Notes: a model not told the origin generated them from the letters alone. A stretch of 64,000 nt of DNA from Apoderus coryli (GCA_911728435.2 OU452213.1:5435834-5499833); one strand, 5' to 3'; shown: positions 36,100 through 48,312, counted from the stretch's first letter. Numbers and translations are program-made.

Positions 36100-39000
36100 T
36101 AGAATTAAAGTATTTATTGGTTATTAGCAACATATTTTTAAAAATTGAGTTTCAACTGGATTTTTGCATAATTCGCAATGTAATTTTTTGAATTTGAACA
36201 AAGACATTACAAAATAATTATATGAAAAATTGGCCTTCCTTGTATAAGATTATTGAGAAAAATACCATCATAGATACTTCCGTATTGAAAAAAATTTAGT
36301 GTACCTATTAGGTCTGAAAACGTCAATTTGTAACAAAATAGAACCCGCCACTGGCAAGCTTACAGATTACTTAATTCTAGAATACATGGGTGGTAGATCA
36401 CTTCTTTCTGAGAATTTTCAGTTTCTAACAAGTTCTTTTTCTAATATATATTTACGATAACACGAAATATTCCCATAGATTTGTTTACATATGGCTCTAT
36501 ATTTTTTCTAAACATAAATACGAACGTACCCTAATATTATGTGTTTACGACAAACATATGGGGTCTAAAAAAGGGCAGAGAGGTTAACTGCGTCATAAAA
36601 ATTAAAAGGTTTTAAAATTCATTCATTCATGTTCTTAAGATAATATTTTTTTTTGCTATTCCTTTGTGAAACACAAAAGTTACAGATATTTATTAGACAA
36701 CAGTGTTGCCGATTTGCTCAAGAATTGACATTATTAACATTAACATTGTCGATACGTTTATAAATTGTTTAAATTAAGGAATAAGTTGTAATCGATGGAA
36801 TGTTGATATTAATTACGAGGTTTTTTTTTGCATCCAAAGGGGTATCAGTCTTGGGCAGTCTTTTTTTAAAACTGAGTTAAAGGCTCTCGCTTTATTTATG
36901 AGTGATATTTTGTCACTAATATAGTTGCTATATTACGGCAGAATTTACTCGCATTTACGGCGAGGGAAATATCTACATCACGTCGAATCATAGTTAGTAT
37001 AAATTAAGTATCTTTAAGCAATTATACCAATTGAATTGAATCATAGAAATATTATTCATATTTTCACGGAATTAAACCTCGTATCGCCATCTCTGGAGAT
37101 ACGCTTAAACCACATCGTACAACGGAAAATAGAAGTACGACCAAGGGATGCGTTCTGAACCTAGCGTTTTCGAATTCCCATTGGCTATCATCCCTCTTTT
37201 GAGGCATAATAGGGGAGGTAATCAAATTCGCGTTCTGAAAGAAAGTACCTCGGGAGTTCTTTTAAATTAAAAAGTCAGTTCTTGTTCGAGATCCAAGTAA
37301 GTCACTTCTAAATATATTTTCTTGCAAGCAAGTCCTTATTAAGATTAAATATTAGTTAAATAAGAGTTTTGTTCAATAATCAATTGTTGACTATTCTATG
37401 TTTTAGTTTGTTTCTTTTTCTTGATTTTTTTAGTTTTAATTTAGATTTAGGTTTTCTTTTAATAATTATTTCTTCTCTTTTATTCTTAATTTTAAATAAA
37501 TATAAAGTTACCCCCTACAAAAATTTGAGTTTTATTACGAGGGGAAACGAAATGAAGTCTTGAAACAGTAGTGTTAAACAAGGTTGAAGTGTTGTGAACG
37601 ACGCCAAAGTTGCTGTCATCTAAAAAAGGTTTGATTAGCTATTAGTTGTTTGTTTCTTTCATTTAATAGTTTGATTCAGTTATTATTCTTTTGACTATCT
37701 TAATTTGGTTCTGGGTCTTTGAGAATTACATAACATATAGATTAACGCTCGTTAAATATTATGTATTAAATTCGAACCTAGTGGCTATATTAATTATTTA
37801 ATTAGGGTTTAGACGGGGTAATACTCTCTGCATTCATTATCCTATCTATATATAACTCCGGTTAGTTAATAGTGCCACAAATTTTGACATAGATCTACAA
37901 ATAAATCAAAAACCGCCGAACTTAGCTCTAGGAGATTTAAAAAAATTACATCTGGAATTTCATGTAGAATCCAAAAATGTTGTTACATTTTTTCGATATT
38001 GTTATATTCAGGTTGTTCCATTTAAAATAAAGTACTTCCGGTAATACACCGGATATACTTCCAATTTTTCAGAGCTTTCCGATTTGTATTTAATTCAATA
38101 CTTATCGCGGGCTTTCCCGGAAGGGTACCGTGTATATGATAGCCAATAAAATTCCTCGCACACATTTTTACATTATATCAATCAAAAAAGTTGTTCTAAA
38201 GGCAAAAAAAAATTGTCTTAGTTTTTGTATGAAATTTTCCTTGAATCCGATACATTTTTTTAGCCAATTATTGAGAATACAAAGCATGCAAATCATGGAA
38301 AAGGAAAATTTCGCGAAAACTTGATATCCTTGTTTTCAAGTTAATTCTGAGTAGACAGACCAACATTCTTGTTCATTAACATAAGTACTAAAAACTTATA
38401 AAATTCAAGCTGAACAGGACAACAACATATTATGTTAACTTACTTAACCCTCAACAAACCTTCACAGCAGGCAAACTATAAGATTTTCAGACCTAAAGCC
38501 GGTGGATAGCGTTACTGAGACACCCGGTATATATAATTTGGTGAATGTGTCGGCATTCTTATGGTATGCCAGCTGTTGTGAAGCTTTGGTCGCAGCATTT
38601 TTATGATGTGCCAGCTGTTGTGAAACTAAATATGAATCGGTCTAAGTTCTCAAAAGTTTGAATTATTGAAGATCATACCGGTGGTTTAGTATTTTACATG
38701 GAATAATTTTAATTGTTAAAAGGTTTGTATCTCATGGTAAAATATATAATATTAAAAGGAAAATCTATGCATATTTACTGGATAAATTTATAGATCTAAA
38801 TCTGGAAATTATTTCTTTCAGCCAACAAGATTAAAATAAATATAAATCATCATCGCTTAGTAGCCTCCTCTAATTCGCCGCTTGAGAATAACTTTTTTAT
38901 ATATTTTTTTTCTATCATCACTTAGTAGAGTACCCTAATTCGCGTCATTATATTTTTATCTTATTTTAATTGGAATGTAAACATCCCACTTATTAAACCC

Positions 39001-39590
39001 TCCCCCGGAATGTTGATTCTGGATACGGCACAGCAATTTTAAAACCTATAATTTCATATACACTATTTTACACAACATGGTATCCAAGAATCACAACTGT
39101 GCGAGTTAACGGATGACCTAATAAAAGAACTAGTTCCCCACATAGGTATAAGACTAATATTGAAAAAAGAAATAGAAATATTTAAGGCAGCAGCGACATC
39201 AAAAGATTGTGATTCAGTACGTTACTAATATATTTCAATTTAATTTAAATTTATAAAATATAATAATAATAGCAGTACGTTTTAGCTACCTATTTTAAAA
39301 CAATAATTTCTTTAAATATTTTATTAGATGTCTTATAATTTAAATTATGTAATACTGTTTTTAAAATAAATATATTACTAATAATATATTGTTGTTTTTT
39401 ATTTTAAATATCAGCAATTTTTATATACAGGACATTAACTTTGTTAGGATTTGATGGTATTCATATGCTGTGTTGCATTCAACTTTAATTTACATGCTTC
39501 GTCAACGAGTGTAAGTAAATTATATCGTCGGGTTACTGCAGAAATAAAATAACTGTGTAAGTATGTATCATTTTTGCATTTCTATACTAT
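36100..39590. other. AT-rich intron DNA, no gene seen
   Basis: Only chance frames occur. The T-rich part at 37360-37710 is similar to 7340-7715. 37140-37320 is less AT-rich and could be an old retroelement end. Nothing firmer can be said. Confidence 0.45.
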
Positions 39591-39596
39591 AATATA

Positions 39597-39806
39597 TAAA
39601 TTTCTATGTTCTGTGTAACTATATAATCAGTTTACTTCAAAAATAAGATAACTATTTTCGAAGTGAGATAAACTATTTTTGAGTTAAGTGCTTTCCAGGT
39701 ATAATATACTATACTGTACACCTCTCCCATCCCATCTCACTTCGAAAATACTTATCTTATTTTTGAAGTAAACTGATTATATATTTACATAGAACATAGA
39801 AATTTG
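39597..39806. mobile_element. Near-perfect palindromic (fold-back) element, ~210 bp
   Basis: AATTTCTATGTTCTGTGTAA at the left end is mirrored at 39782-39806. The inverted match runs inward through ATAATCAGTTTACTTC and TTCGAAGTGAGAT to about 39672/39738. The arms are about 70 bp around a 65-bp centre. The near identity of the arms suggests recent origin or gene conversion. Confidence 0.8.
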
Positions 39807-40749
39807 TTCAATACAACGATTAGGATACTTGTATTTAAGTTATGAAAAATACATACTTCTAACAAATATACGTATATTTCATTTTGTATAATAATTTTCT
39901 CAAACCAATGATCCAAGAGAGTTCAAAGTAAGTGTGTAATATACTTATGTTAAAAAAGTATGTTTTTGAGACTAAGAATTTAATTTACTCAAATTGAGAA
40001 AAACAGTTAATTATAATAAATATACCTATATCTCATTTTGAGAAATATTTTTTTCAAACGGAAAAAATAATACCTCACTCTAAGAATATAATTAACTTAA
40101 ATTAAGATTTCACGTTATTAAAGTGAATATTCAGATCCTTAAATTGAGTTGGCATGTTTGTTGAACGAAATCAATGTAGGCTCATAACAAGTATGTGCTT
40201 TTGATATTTTAAGAATATGTATTACTTAATACGAAATTTCCTAGTTTTAGAATGAGCTAACTAGTTGTGTTAAAATAAGAAGCTCAACATTAAATCAAGT
40301 AAATGGATCTGATAATACCATTTGTTAATATCAAGTATATATTTGTTTGAGTATGTATGAGGTTACCATTTACTTAATCAAAGTCCTATATTAGCTTTAA
40401 ATGGAGAAAATACTTTTTTGTGTGTAGGTCGCTATTATGAACGACAAAGTTATAGAACCATTTTTTTCCGATGGCAATTTAACAGGTTAACGTTATTTGC
40501 ACTTCATTAAAGAAAAATTAATTAACGGTTTATGTTGTACATTTCTAAACGCACAGCAAATAATTCTCGAGTTTAAATTTGATCTTCTCTTTTTCATTCT
40601 GCATTACTTTTCTTAATAACATTTTGTCCTAACTTTCACCAATAGGACACTACTTTACTAGTGTAAAAGTAATCAGTATTTTCAAAATTTCCAAGGCATA
40701 CTTAATTTTTCAAAACTAAAATTATGTTTCGAACTAGTTTCAAACCAAG

Positions 40750-41150
40750 CTGGGCTGGACCCTTGAATATCAAATTTAAATTAGAAAAATGTTTGTCTTT
40801 CACAAGAGTCGTTTGACCTACAACTCTGTTCCATCGAAAAAAATGGTAGATAAGTGGATTGCTGAATTTAAACGTGGTCGTAACAGTACAAATGATGCAG
40901 AGCGCAGTGGACGCCGAAATGAGGCGGTTATTCCAGAAAAAGTCAAACAAATTCACAAACTGGTTCTGAACGATCGCAAATTGAAGGTGCAAGAGCTAGC
41001 GGACATTGTAAAGATGGTAGTGTTTTTACACGAACATTGGGGTATGCGTAAGCAAAGTGGGTGCCGCGTGAGCTCAAAGTCGACCAAAAACACCAACGAA
41101 TGGATGCTTTAGAGGAGTGTTTGGCGCTGTGAAACCGCTAATTTTGTTTA
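40750..41150 (+). pseudogene. mariner (Mos1-type) transposase fragment
   Basis: From 40840 the frame reads KMVDKWIAEFKRGRNSTNDA, then ERSGRRNEAVIPEKVKQIHK and DRKLKVQELADIV. This is the paired helix-turn-helix region of classic mariner transposases, including the W-x-x-x-F-K-R-G-R box and the linker before the catalytic domain. A frameshift follows, then HEHWGMRKQSG and, out of frame, LEECLAL. The DDD catalytic domain is missing, so this is an internal-deletion copy. It is a different family from the DUF4817-type copies elsewhere in the window. Confidence 0.85.
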
Positions 41151-41930
41151 TCTACTACACGATCGTCCATGTATACTTTTTTAAAAAACAGAAACTTAAA
41201 ACCAAAAGTGACATGTGCAAGCGTTTCTTTTTCTTTCAAATTTTATTGAACTTCTGCGTGACTTTTGCGCCTCACTGTATAAAGCATTACTTGAAACCGA
41301 AACATTTTAATAACCAATTTAGAACATAACGCATTAAACTCATGGTTAAATACTACAACTTCCCGAAAACTTTATATCCTTGTTTTCAAGTTAACTCTAA
41401 GTGGACAGAACATCATTATTTTTCATTAACACAAGTACCTACCAAAAACTTATAAACTTCCAAAACTCAAGCGCTTTACAAACGTTTTACGTCAAATGAG
41501 CATTTTAGTTTCTAAAAGGCAATATAAAAACCGTAAATTCTATTTATAAAGACTTTAAACTTATTTATGACACAAAAAAAAACACTCCATAAAAAGAATA
41601 TAATACAACGAAAATATTGAGTTTCCTACAATTTCCAAGAACAAAGATATCATTGTGCCATAAGCAGCTCCTTATGAAGGAAAATATAAGCTTTTCCTAT
41701 TTTCTCTGGAGTAAAACCTAGGGAATTCAATGTAACTTACAAAGCCTTATTTCTATAAATTTTGTTTCTCTAACAAGGAACCGATTATAACGGATATTTT
41801 GATAGTTCTACAAAAATATCCAGGAATGAGATATGACAATCATAATATCCTGGAGTTATAAAATAAGATATTTATTTATTTAAGATACAGCTGTCCAGAT
41901 AGATAAAAATCCAACTAAAGGATGTTCGAA

Positions 41931-42175
41931 GGGTCATTAGTTTTATGGCCTCCGAAGATTACTTTGCTCTCGTTTGGATGGCTGCGAGCAGCGGGAATGG
42001 TTTTTAGAATGGAGAATATTAGGTTAGGTTAGGCACAGCGACAATATTATTAATAGCAAAGTACTGGTACTATTTTTGGGTGATTATTTTATCCCCTCCG
42101 AAGATTACTTTTCTCTCGCTTGGATGGCTGAGAGCAGTGGGGATGGTTAGTAGACTGGAGAATGTTAGGATAGAA
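41931..42175. repeat. Two ~95-bp tandem-like direct repeats
   Basis: CTCCGAAGATTACTTTGCTC (41951 region) recurs at 42098 as CTCCGAAGATTACTTTTCTC. The following GGATGGCTG..GAGCAG..GGGATGGTT also recurs. The period is about 147 bp. It directly precedes the Harbinger relic and may be its subterminal repeat. A short TTAGGTTAGGTTAGG run lies between the copies. Confidence 0.6.
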
Positions 42176-42287
42176 ATAACCCGATCACCCGACGGGGTTA
42201 TTGACCGAACGCGCAGTGCCGCGCCGCGCCGCGCCACTCCGTGCATTTGCAAGTGAACTGACGGAAAACGGCCAGTGTAAAAATGTT

Positions 42288-42390
42288 TGTAGCATGTCTT
42301 CTGAGGATTTTGAATTTATTTTGAATTTAGTGGGTCTAAAAATACAGAAGTTAGACACAAACTATAGAGAATGTACCCGTTCCAAATGAT
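42288..42390 (+). pseudogene. PIF/Harbinger transposase N-terminal fragment
   Basis: The frame MSSEDFEFILNLVGLKIQKL then DTNYREC matches the start of DDE_4 (Harbinger) transposases, which typically open M-x-x-E-x-F-x-x-L-L...I-x-x-x-x-T-N-x-R. It is preceded by a GC-rich leader with repeated CGCGCCG. The frame ends after about 30 residues, where it runs into the end of the oppositely oriented MADF gene, so the catalytic domain has been deleted. Confidence 0.6.
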
Positions 42391-42618
42391 GTTTTCATTT
42401 TTGCCTTCTCTCTTTTGAATGAAGGCAGCAAAGACGCAATTTTTGCTCTAACAATTTCGCTATTGGTATTAAATTTATTAGCGAGATATTGCCAGGCATC
42501 ATGCTTTATTGCGTAGATGGTAGTTGTTAGTTGGGTCCTATAATTCTGGTTTAGATTCATATAGTTCAATCAATTCCGCGACATTTTCGTGACTCCAATC
42601 TTGATCCTTATGAGACAT
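42370..42618 (-). pseudogene. MADF-domain protein of a PIF/Harbinger element
   Basis: From ATG at 42618 the frame reads MSHKDQDWSHENVAELIELY then ESKPEL and a stop. In a shifted frame AIKHDAWQYLANKFNTNSEI continues, then VRAKIASLLPSFKREKAKMK. These are the three helices of a MADF (Myb/SANT-like) DNA-binding domain, including the D-A-W core and the S-L-x-x-S-F-x-R-E motif. Harbinger elements carry such a protein alongside the transposase, often in opposite orientation, as here. One frameshift and one stop disable it. Confidence 0.7.
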
Positions 42619-43382
42619 TTTCACTGCAGATAGCAAACTGAGCTGGCGCACCGTGTGCAATAATAATAAAGAGGATGTCCATAAATAATGTGACTTGTGC
42701 AACAGTGGTGGTTGCACGATTTAAATTGAGAGACAATATTTGATTGAATCTGATTTTATTTAAATAATGTCTAGGATTAGAAAAAGGGCAACTAAAATGA
42801 CACTACATAGTATAGTTCTCCTTCGAAAATGTTTAAAAAAATGCGACCTGCGCGAAATAACAAAAATTTAAAATAATTTTATCCTAGTAACATCCTTTGC
42901 CGGTGCTTGCTACTAGTTTATTTGACGCTGTTGTTTTCCTCCGTTTGACCGTGCTTGTTTTATTTTTCGTTGGTGTAATTTTACGGTCACATGGAGTACA
43001 GCCCGGCATGTCGATGGATTTTAAAATAGTCGAGGTAACTACTTGTATGATAAATTTCCGTCGACATTCTGCTGTTGACCGTGAATATTGTACGTTTGTA
43101 GGTTATTAGTTCTTCTATTGACAGCCAAAAATAGGGTTTACGAGAGGATAAGTTATTAACAACTCCATATGCTATTTGGCTCTTCTTTTTTGGATAAATA
43201 AATTACCGTTGGTATTAGCATTTGCAAATGCGTTTTTCCCAGTTAAAATGTAGCAAAGTATATAATGAAGTAATCCATTTCGGAGAGGAGCGATGAGTAT
43301 TTAAAGGAACAAAACTATATCAGCTCGACAAAATAAACATAAATATATTATTAAATCAGAGCATTCCGCCCACGTCAGACCT

Positions 43383-43410
43383 GTTTCGATAACAACTTTC
43401 TCATCATCAG
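43383..43410 (-). ncRNA. Hammerhead-like motif (candidate)
   Basis: On the minus strand CTGATGA, then T, GAGAA...TTATC (one mismatch in the stem), then GAAAC. The geometry is the same as the other motifs but stem II is weaker. No Penelope coding sequence is adjacent. Confidence 0.35.
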
Positions 43411-43472
43411 TGACTTATTTTAAACTTGTTTTAAACTTTACAACATAGTATAACGAACAAGAAAATGTACAC

Positions 43473-43740
43473 CTGTTGGCAACACCACTAGGCGCCCAGT
43501 CATCCTCAGCTGGCTGTGTCGTAGACCGCCATGGAATAGAAGGGAAGAGACTAGAAAACAGAGAGAACATTCCAGTGCGATGTGGAAAACGAAATGAGGT
43601 ATATAAAGGCGGAGAGACAGACAGAAGAGGAGTCAACAGCTATGAAGGATCAGTCAATAGTTGAGAACAGTGCTGTCACATATAAATAATAGTGAAATAA
43701 ATAGTAGAAATAAATAGTACAACAAATATTTATTTAAAGT
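43473..43740 (+). promoter_or_regulatory. LTR-like promoter block (candidate)
   Basis: The block starts TGTTGGCAACACC, is GC-richer than its flanks, and has TATATAAA at 43600-43607, an arthropod-type TCAGT initiator at 43650 and several AATAAATA stretches downstream. This would fit a solo LTR. No second copy, target duplication or primer-binding site was found, so the assignment is weak. Confidence 0.3.
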
Positions 43741-44249
43741 TATTAGTTTGTTTAAGTGTTTAGTTATTAAGTGTAAATAAATTAGGTATATTTAAAGCGC
43801 GTTATTATTTCACACATTGTAGTCAGAAAAACGTTAGAATAGTATTAATATATAAATCCATTTTGTGAAAAAATAGTTTTTATAAATTTCTTCTACTACT
43901 ACATGAAAATAATAAAATATTCTAATTTCTTGTGGCATTTGACTTTTATTTCGTCACTGAAAGTTTAATTGTTTTTAAAATCAATGATAACTTTAAATTT
44001 TATACAATTATTCTTAATTTACTGAATGATTTTTTTATATTAAATAACACTTACTTATTTAATCTATGTTTTGTTTGAGTTTAAAGCCATATTTAATATT
44101 ACAAACTAATATATTTTTATTATTCTTGAAAGTTTTCTTCAACCTTATTATTTAATTTTTTTACTAGTCGATTTTCTTGGGAAAGAGGTTCAGATGAAAC
44201 TAGTTTTTTGAAATAATATTTTATTTCATGTCACATTCCCTCGTACAAC

Positions 44250-44279
44250 GTTTCGACAACATTACGTTGTCTTCCTCAG
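44250..44279 (-). ncRNA. Hammerhead-ribozyme-like motif
   Basis: On the minus strand CTGAGGA, one extra A, a perfect 6-bp stem II (GACAAC / GTTGTC, loop GTAAT), then GAAAC and GTTGT. This is the Penelope-type core with the same single-nucleotide insertion before stem II as at 29605 and 50496. Confidence 0.55.
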
Positions 44280-44904
44280 GCAACAGAATCTTCTTTTTTT
44301 TATAATTTCTAACAACATCTTTTCATTTTGACCAAGACATTAATATGTATCAGATAAATTCAGATTATTTCTGTGAAACCTATGTTAAATATTTAAAAGT
44401 AACGCCCTGTATATGTTTTCATTTTTAGGTTCTACATTACATTTGATATAATTTTGGTCAAAATACTTTTTTTCGAATTACAGTAGTTTCAGAAAGAACA
44501 CTTGTTTCGAAAAATGATCTGACCTCGCCTAAATTATATTTTACAGTATTCTATAAAACTCTTCATTAATTCATTATATTGCTACACACAAAAAGAAAAA
44601 ACTTATACATAACTATGTTTCCTTATAAGAAATCTCTCGGAAGCTTATAACTTCAATATTGTTCGCCACTGATGATAAGGCTGGCCTAGTCGCGAAACAT
44701 GTATATGTACCTTGATTGACCATTATTCTATTGAATTTATTTCATTGAAATTTAACTTTTATTTTTAATTACTGATATATCCTCAAGATGTCCACTCACT
44801 ACTACTCTAGATGGAACCTTCATACCCTATATAGCCGGGTAGATATTTTAGTATTATTTATTGGTTTGTATAAAAAATACGGTAAGTACAGTCGAACACT
44901 ATAT

Positions 44905-45377
44905 TAAATAAATGAAAAATAATTTAATGGCAAAGCGGACTAAAATGCTGGTTTTACCTACACAAGGAATTTTGTTTAATTTAGCAGGGCCCCAGTCTAA
45001 TTCAATAGAACCAGACCTAGGCTATATTTATGTCTATTTATACGACTGGTTTTACCTATACATTGAGTTTGTTCGGCCTCTGCATGGTATAGGATATGCA
45101 TTACTATGTACAAGTAGATGATACGTGTTTACATGTGTCTACTGTTGTGTATCCTACTGTGCTTAAATGCAGGCTGAGATTTGTAGATGGGCAACGACTA
45201 TGGTACTCTGACGAGCTCATAACAAGAGCGAAACGAATTCGTCAGTATCTGTCGACCCATGCCTCGGTCTGGTTCTATTGAATTAGACTGGGGCCCTGCT
45301 AAATTAAACAAAATTCCTTGTGTAGGTAAAACCAGCATTTTAGTTCGCTTTGCCATTAAATTATTTTTCATTTATTA
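44905..45377. mobile_element. Fold-back MITE, ~473 bp with ~110-bp arms
   Basis: The left arm (44905-45017, AATAATTTAATGGCAAAGCG...) is inverted at 45266-45377. Shared blocks are GGTTTTACCTACACAAGGAA and TAATTCAATAGAACCAGAC. The interior, including CGTCAGTATCTGTCGACCCA, recurs at 4.2 kb and 62.6-63.3 kb. Non-coding. Confidence 0.8.
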
Positions 45378-45490
45378 TATTTACGGACATGAAATCCTTT
45401 TAATTTAACTATATTAAATATTGTCTAATAGCTTCTTCAAATTATAAAAATTGGCAAAAATCAACAAAAGAAAAATACATATTTGCTTAC

Positions 45491-45580
45491 CATGGGTAAG
45501 TCCTAAATTACTCTGGGAACATCGACAGGCATTTTTTAGACGTCCATCAAATCTACATGACTTTCGACAGGTCGGACAAT
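45491..45580 (-). CDS. EGF/SEA/Ig receptor gene, exon 4 (third Cys-rich module)
   Basis: The acceptor ends TTGTTACAG and the donor is CATG|GTAAGC. The exon enters with two bases and leaves one, matching the exons at 45943-46034 and 35994-36079. The code is CPTCRKSCRFDGRLKNACRC then SQSNLGLTH: five cysteines spaced like a compact EGF-like repeat (C-x2-C-x3-C-x8-C-x1-C). It links the EGF modules to the SEA-like domain. Confidence 0.85.
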
Positions 45581-45942
45581 CTGTAACAATAAAATACGGA
45601 ATTTCTTAAAAATAGGTTGTCGACGTGATTTGTAGATCTTTGTTGTTTTACTCGTTCTGTGTTATAATGTTACAAGTAATAATTCTAAAAAGGTTTGTGT
45701 CTCATAGTAGAATATATCTATATATATATATATATATATATTATATCTGGAAATTATTTCACCTGAAACGTGTATTTTTTAAATTGACGAAATAATAATT
45801 TTCAAAATGAAGCAATATCCCCAAGAATAGAATAAATATAATTAAATGCAGTCTTCATCCTTTTACATCTTGTCCACTGTGAATTGAATCAACATCTATT
45901 TATCAAAATGTATGAATTTTAAAAGTTTTCCTCTCTACATAC

Positions 45943-46034
45943 CTTTACTAGTAGTTTGTGAATGTGGAAGCTCGCACATATTTCCCGAATAGTATTTTCC
46001 ACAAAAACATTTTATAGCTGAAGTTCCAACGTGT
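45943..46034 (-). CDS. EGF/SEA/Ig receptor gene, exon 3 (end of EGF module 2)
   Basis: The acceptor TCTGTATATTTTTCAG precedes it and the donor is AAAG|GTATGT. The exon enters with one base and leaves one. The code is HVGTSAIKCFCGKYYSGNMC then ELPHSQTTSK. The C-x-C-x8-C tail completes the second EGF domain started in the previous exon. Confidence 0.85.
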
Positions 46035-46164
46035 CTGAAAAATATACAGAAACGAATGTAGGTATTTGTACAATGTCTCTGTTTCCTACGAGGACATTCG
46101 AGCTAAATTGCATTTTTTAAAAAAGCGTATATTTACTTTTATAGTATATGTTTTTTATATTATT

Positions 46165-46650
46165 GTTGCTATTTTACAGCACAGTTGGCTGCAAGTTAGT
46201 ACAAAATGTTACTACTGTGCAGGTGTTTTCAAAGTTTTCATATTATATTCAGTTTAGTTTCGTTGCCTTGTAAAAAGAATATTATTACATTGGCTTTATT
46301 TTACTTTTAAAATTTTTAATAAAATTATTTTTGGACAAAATTGCAGACTTTACCTTCTAAAAATGGTTTTTGTGTAGAACAACAGGGTCTCATTTGCATA
46401 CCCGGTATATACCTAAACAAATTAGGGGATTTCCAATAATTATTTTCGTAAAAATAATTTTGTTGTGCGTGCTTGGGCAAGTTAGTACAACTGGTAGTAC
46501 ACTGTGCAGGTGTTTTCAAAGTTTTTATATTATATTCAGTTTAGTTTCCTTGCCATGTAGAAAGAATATTATTTATTACATTGGTTTACTTTTAAAATTT
46601 TTAATAAAATGTTTTTTGGACAAAATCGAAGACTTTACCTACTAAAAATC
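46165..46650 (+). repeat. Two ~190-bp direct repeats
   Basis: 46190-46363 and 46475-46650 share GTGCAGGTGTTTTCAAAGTT, TATTATATTCAGTTTAGTTT and the following bases up to GACTTTACC. They are separated by about 110 bp of unrelated sequence. Confidence 0.7.
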
Positions 46651-46845
46651 AACAACAACAATAATTATCTTTATTGATACAATTAAATTACTTAAATGAA
46701 CATTTATTAAATACACAATTGTTATAAATTGTTTGGTTTGGTGTTGTAATGTTTGAGTATCAATTATCAACAAAATACTTAAATAACTGACAGGGCAGAC
46801 ATTAAAGGGACGTAAGCATACTAGATGTAGACGCTTAAGACACAG

Positions 46846-47035
46846 TTTAATATACAGTTACTTCACTTCGTGTCGGAACGTTTTATCTCTCTGTCGACAA
46901 AGTAATTCGCAGCACTTATAATTGTAGTTTAGTATCTTATAGTATATATAGATATAGTATAACATAGTAGCGGTTTTTAGCGTATACTGACCCTTCTTAT
47001 CTATAGTTATTATTCTATGCTTAAGAGGAACAGGC
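46846..47035 (+). repeat. Dispersed repeat shared with 62857-63080
   Basis: TATACAGTTACTTCAC, GTATCTTATAGTAT and CTGACCCTTCTTATCTATAG blocks recur in the same order at 62857-63080, where the unit sits between two inverted MITE arms. Confidence 0.65.
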
Positions 47036-47481
47036 GTTTTTATCGGTGATAAAAAACGATGCACCTTTTTTATCGCTGTCAAAATGACAAAACAGTCATC
47101 TTTAAATGATACATTTTATACAGGAGTTAATTTATCACCATAAAACCGACGTATTCACGGAACGGCCGGCCGTCTGGTGGATGTCTAGTATTTAACAAAG
47201 GTTTCCTGTTTTTTGCCCTGGTATTTTTGGGAACCGACACAGGGAATTTTGTTTTTTTTATTACTTAGTTTACATAATAAACACACGTGGGTATTGATAA
47301 TCCTGTAAATCAGAATTAGATAACATTTCTCAAAAATATAGGTAATTCATATTTATTTTTTGTGGAGAAGAAATGAATTTTAGATCCAATATACTGCATA
47401 AACGTGTGGTATAGTACCATATAGTGAAATAGACGATATTTTTTTTTACTAACAAATAAAATCGTGTATTATAATACTTAC

Positions 47482-47595
47482 AAACAAGATCCGTTATTTT
47501 GACAGACAGGGGCTCCCGAAGAATAACATAATGATTTTGGACCATCTGAACACTTTTCTCCTGTGTAACCTTCAAAACAGTCGCAGTTAAAATTC
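47482..47595 (-). CDS. EGF/SEA/Ig receptor gene, exon 2 (EGF module 1 end, module 2 start)
   Basis: The acceptor GAATTAATTTCAG precedes it and the donor is TGTTT|GTAAGT. The exon enters with one base and leaves two. The code is NFNCDCFEGYTGEKCSDGPK then LCYSSGAPVCQNNGSC. C-D-C-x-x-GYTG-x-x-C is the classic EGF end, and C-x7-C-x4-C opens the next EGF. The open frame seen in another phase over this region is a shadow. Confidence 0.9.
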
Positions 47596-48014
47596 CTGAA
47601 ATTAATTCAAACAAATACAGTGTGTCCAGGAGGGCAACTAAAGAACAAATTCGGGTAAATAGTCAAATTTGACATGTTTTATAAACAATTTCTAAAAGTG
47701 TCCTCATTTATTAAAATTTTTGCAAACTTATTTGGAAAAGTTATTGGCTTTTGCATTTTCTAACGAGGTTGGAAGAGACAATCTAAAATAGGTTTTGTTT
47801 TTTATCAAATTTTGACCACGCCCTTGATATTAGGTCGTGTCTATTCAATTATTCGATTTTAAATAACCTGACAAACAAAAAGCCTTTTTGCCTTCGCTTC
47901 AAACACTGATATCCTCTTGCAAAGTACGCAGTCTGTGATTTTTGGTATTCATTTAATTATAAAAATCACAACAATACATTGATATTCCCGTGAAAATTAT
48001 ATTATCATACTTAC

Positions 48015-48312
48015 GTGAAATAATCGTAGCAAACTCCAGTAAACCCACAGTCCATCATGGTGCATGATCCTTTTCTAACAGCCGAGGATGTTATTTCATA
48101 TGTAATATTAAATCCAAAAGTATCCAGAAAATTATTTAGAACTCTTAGATGTGTAGAATCTAAAGTTTCCATTACCAAATCAATGACCAAGTAATTTTGA
48201 TAAGTTTGTACCCATCGTACTTTTGTAATATTTGTTTCATTCACAGCATGTACTACTTTGGGGTTGATTTTGTAGTCACTACCGTAAAGCTGGTATTCGG
48301 TAAACGTCAAAC
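48015..48312 (-). CDS. EGF/SEA/Ig receptor gene, exon 1 seen in the window
   Basis: The acceptor ATCATTTGTTTTAG ends just above 48312 and the donor is TTCAC|GTAAGT. The exon of 298 bp enters with two bases and leaves two. The first 75 residues (for example VRWVQTYQNYLVIDLVMETL) form an unassigned alternating hydrophobic segment with three N-glycosylation sites (NET, NIT, NIT), so it is extracellular. It ends GSCTMMDCGFTGVCYDYF, the first half of an EGF domain completed by the next exon. No signal peptide is here, so at least one more 5' exon must lie above 48.3 kb. The EGF-SEA-Ig order recalls adhesion GPCR ectodomains, but membrane segments are not in the window. Confidence 0.85.

Noticed and set aside
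42015..42034. TTAGGTTAGGTTAGG as insect telomere repeat
   Set aside because: Only three units, inside a transposon-rich internal region; too short to be telomeric.
44665..44695. CTGATGATAAGGCTGGCCTA...GCGAAAC as a sixth hammerhead motif
   Set aside because: The internal hairpin does not abut the GAAAC box, so the hammerhead geometry is not met.
45717..45745. TA microsatellite
   Set aside because: Simple repeat without further interest in such AT-rich DNA.
47330..47614. 94-codon minus-strand open frame
   Set aside because: It overlaps the EGF exon in another phase; the spliced exon 47482-47595 explains the conservation.
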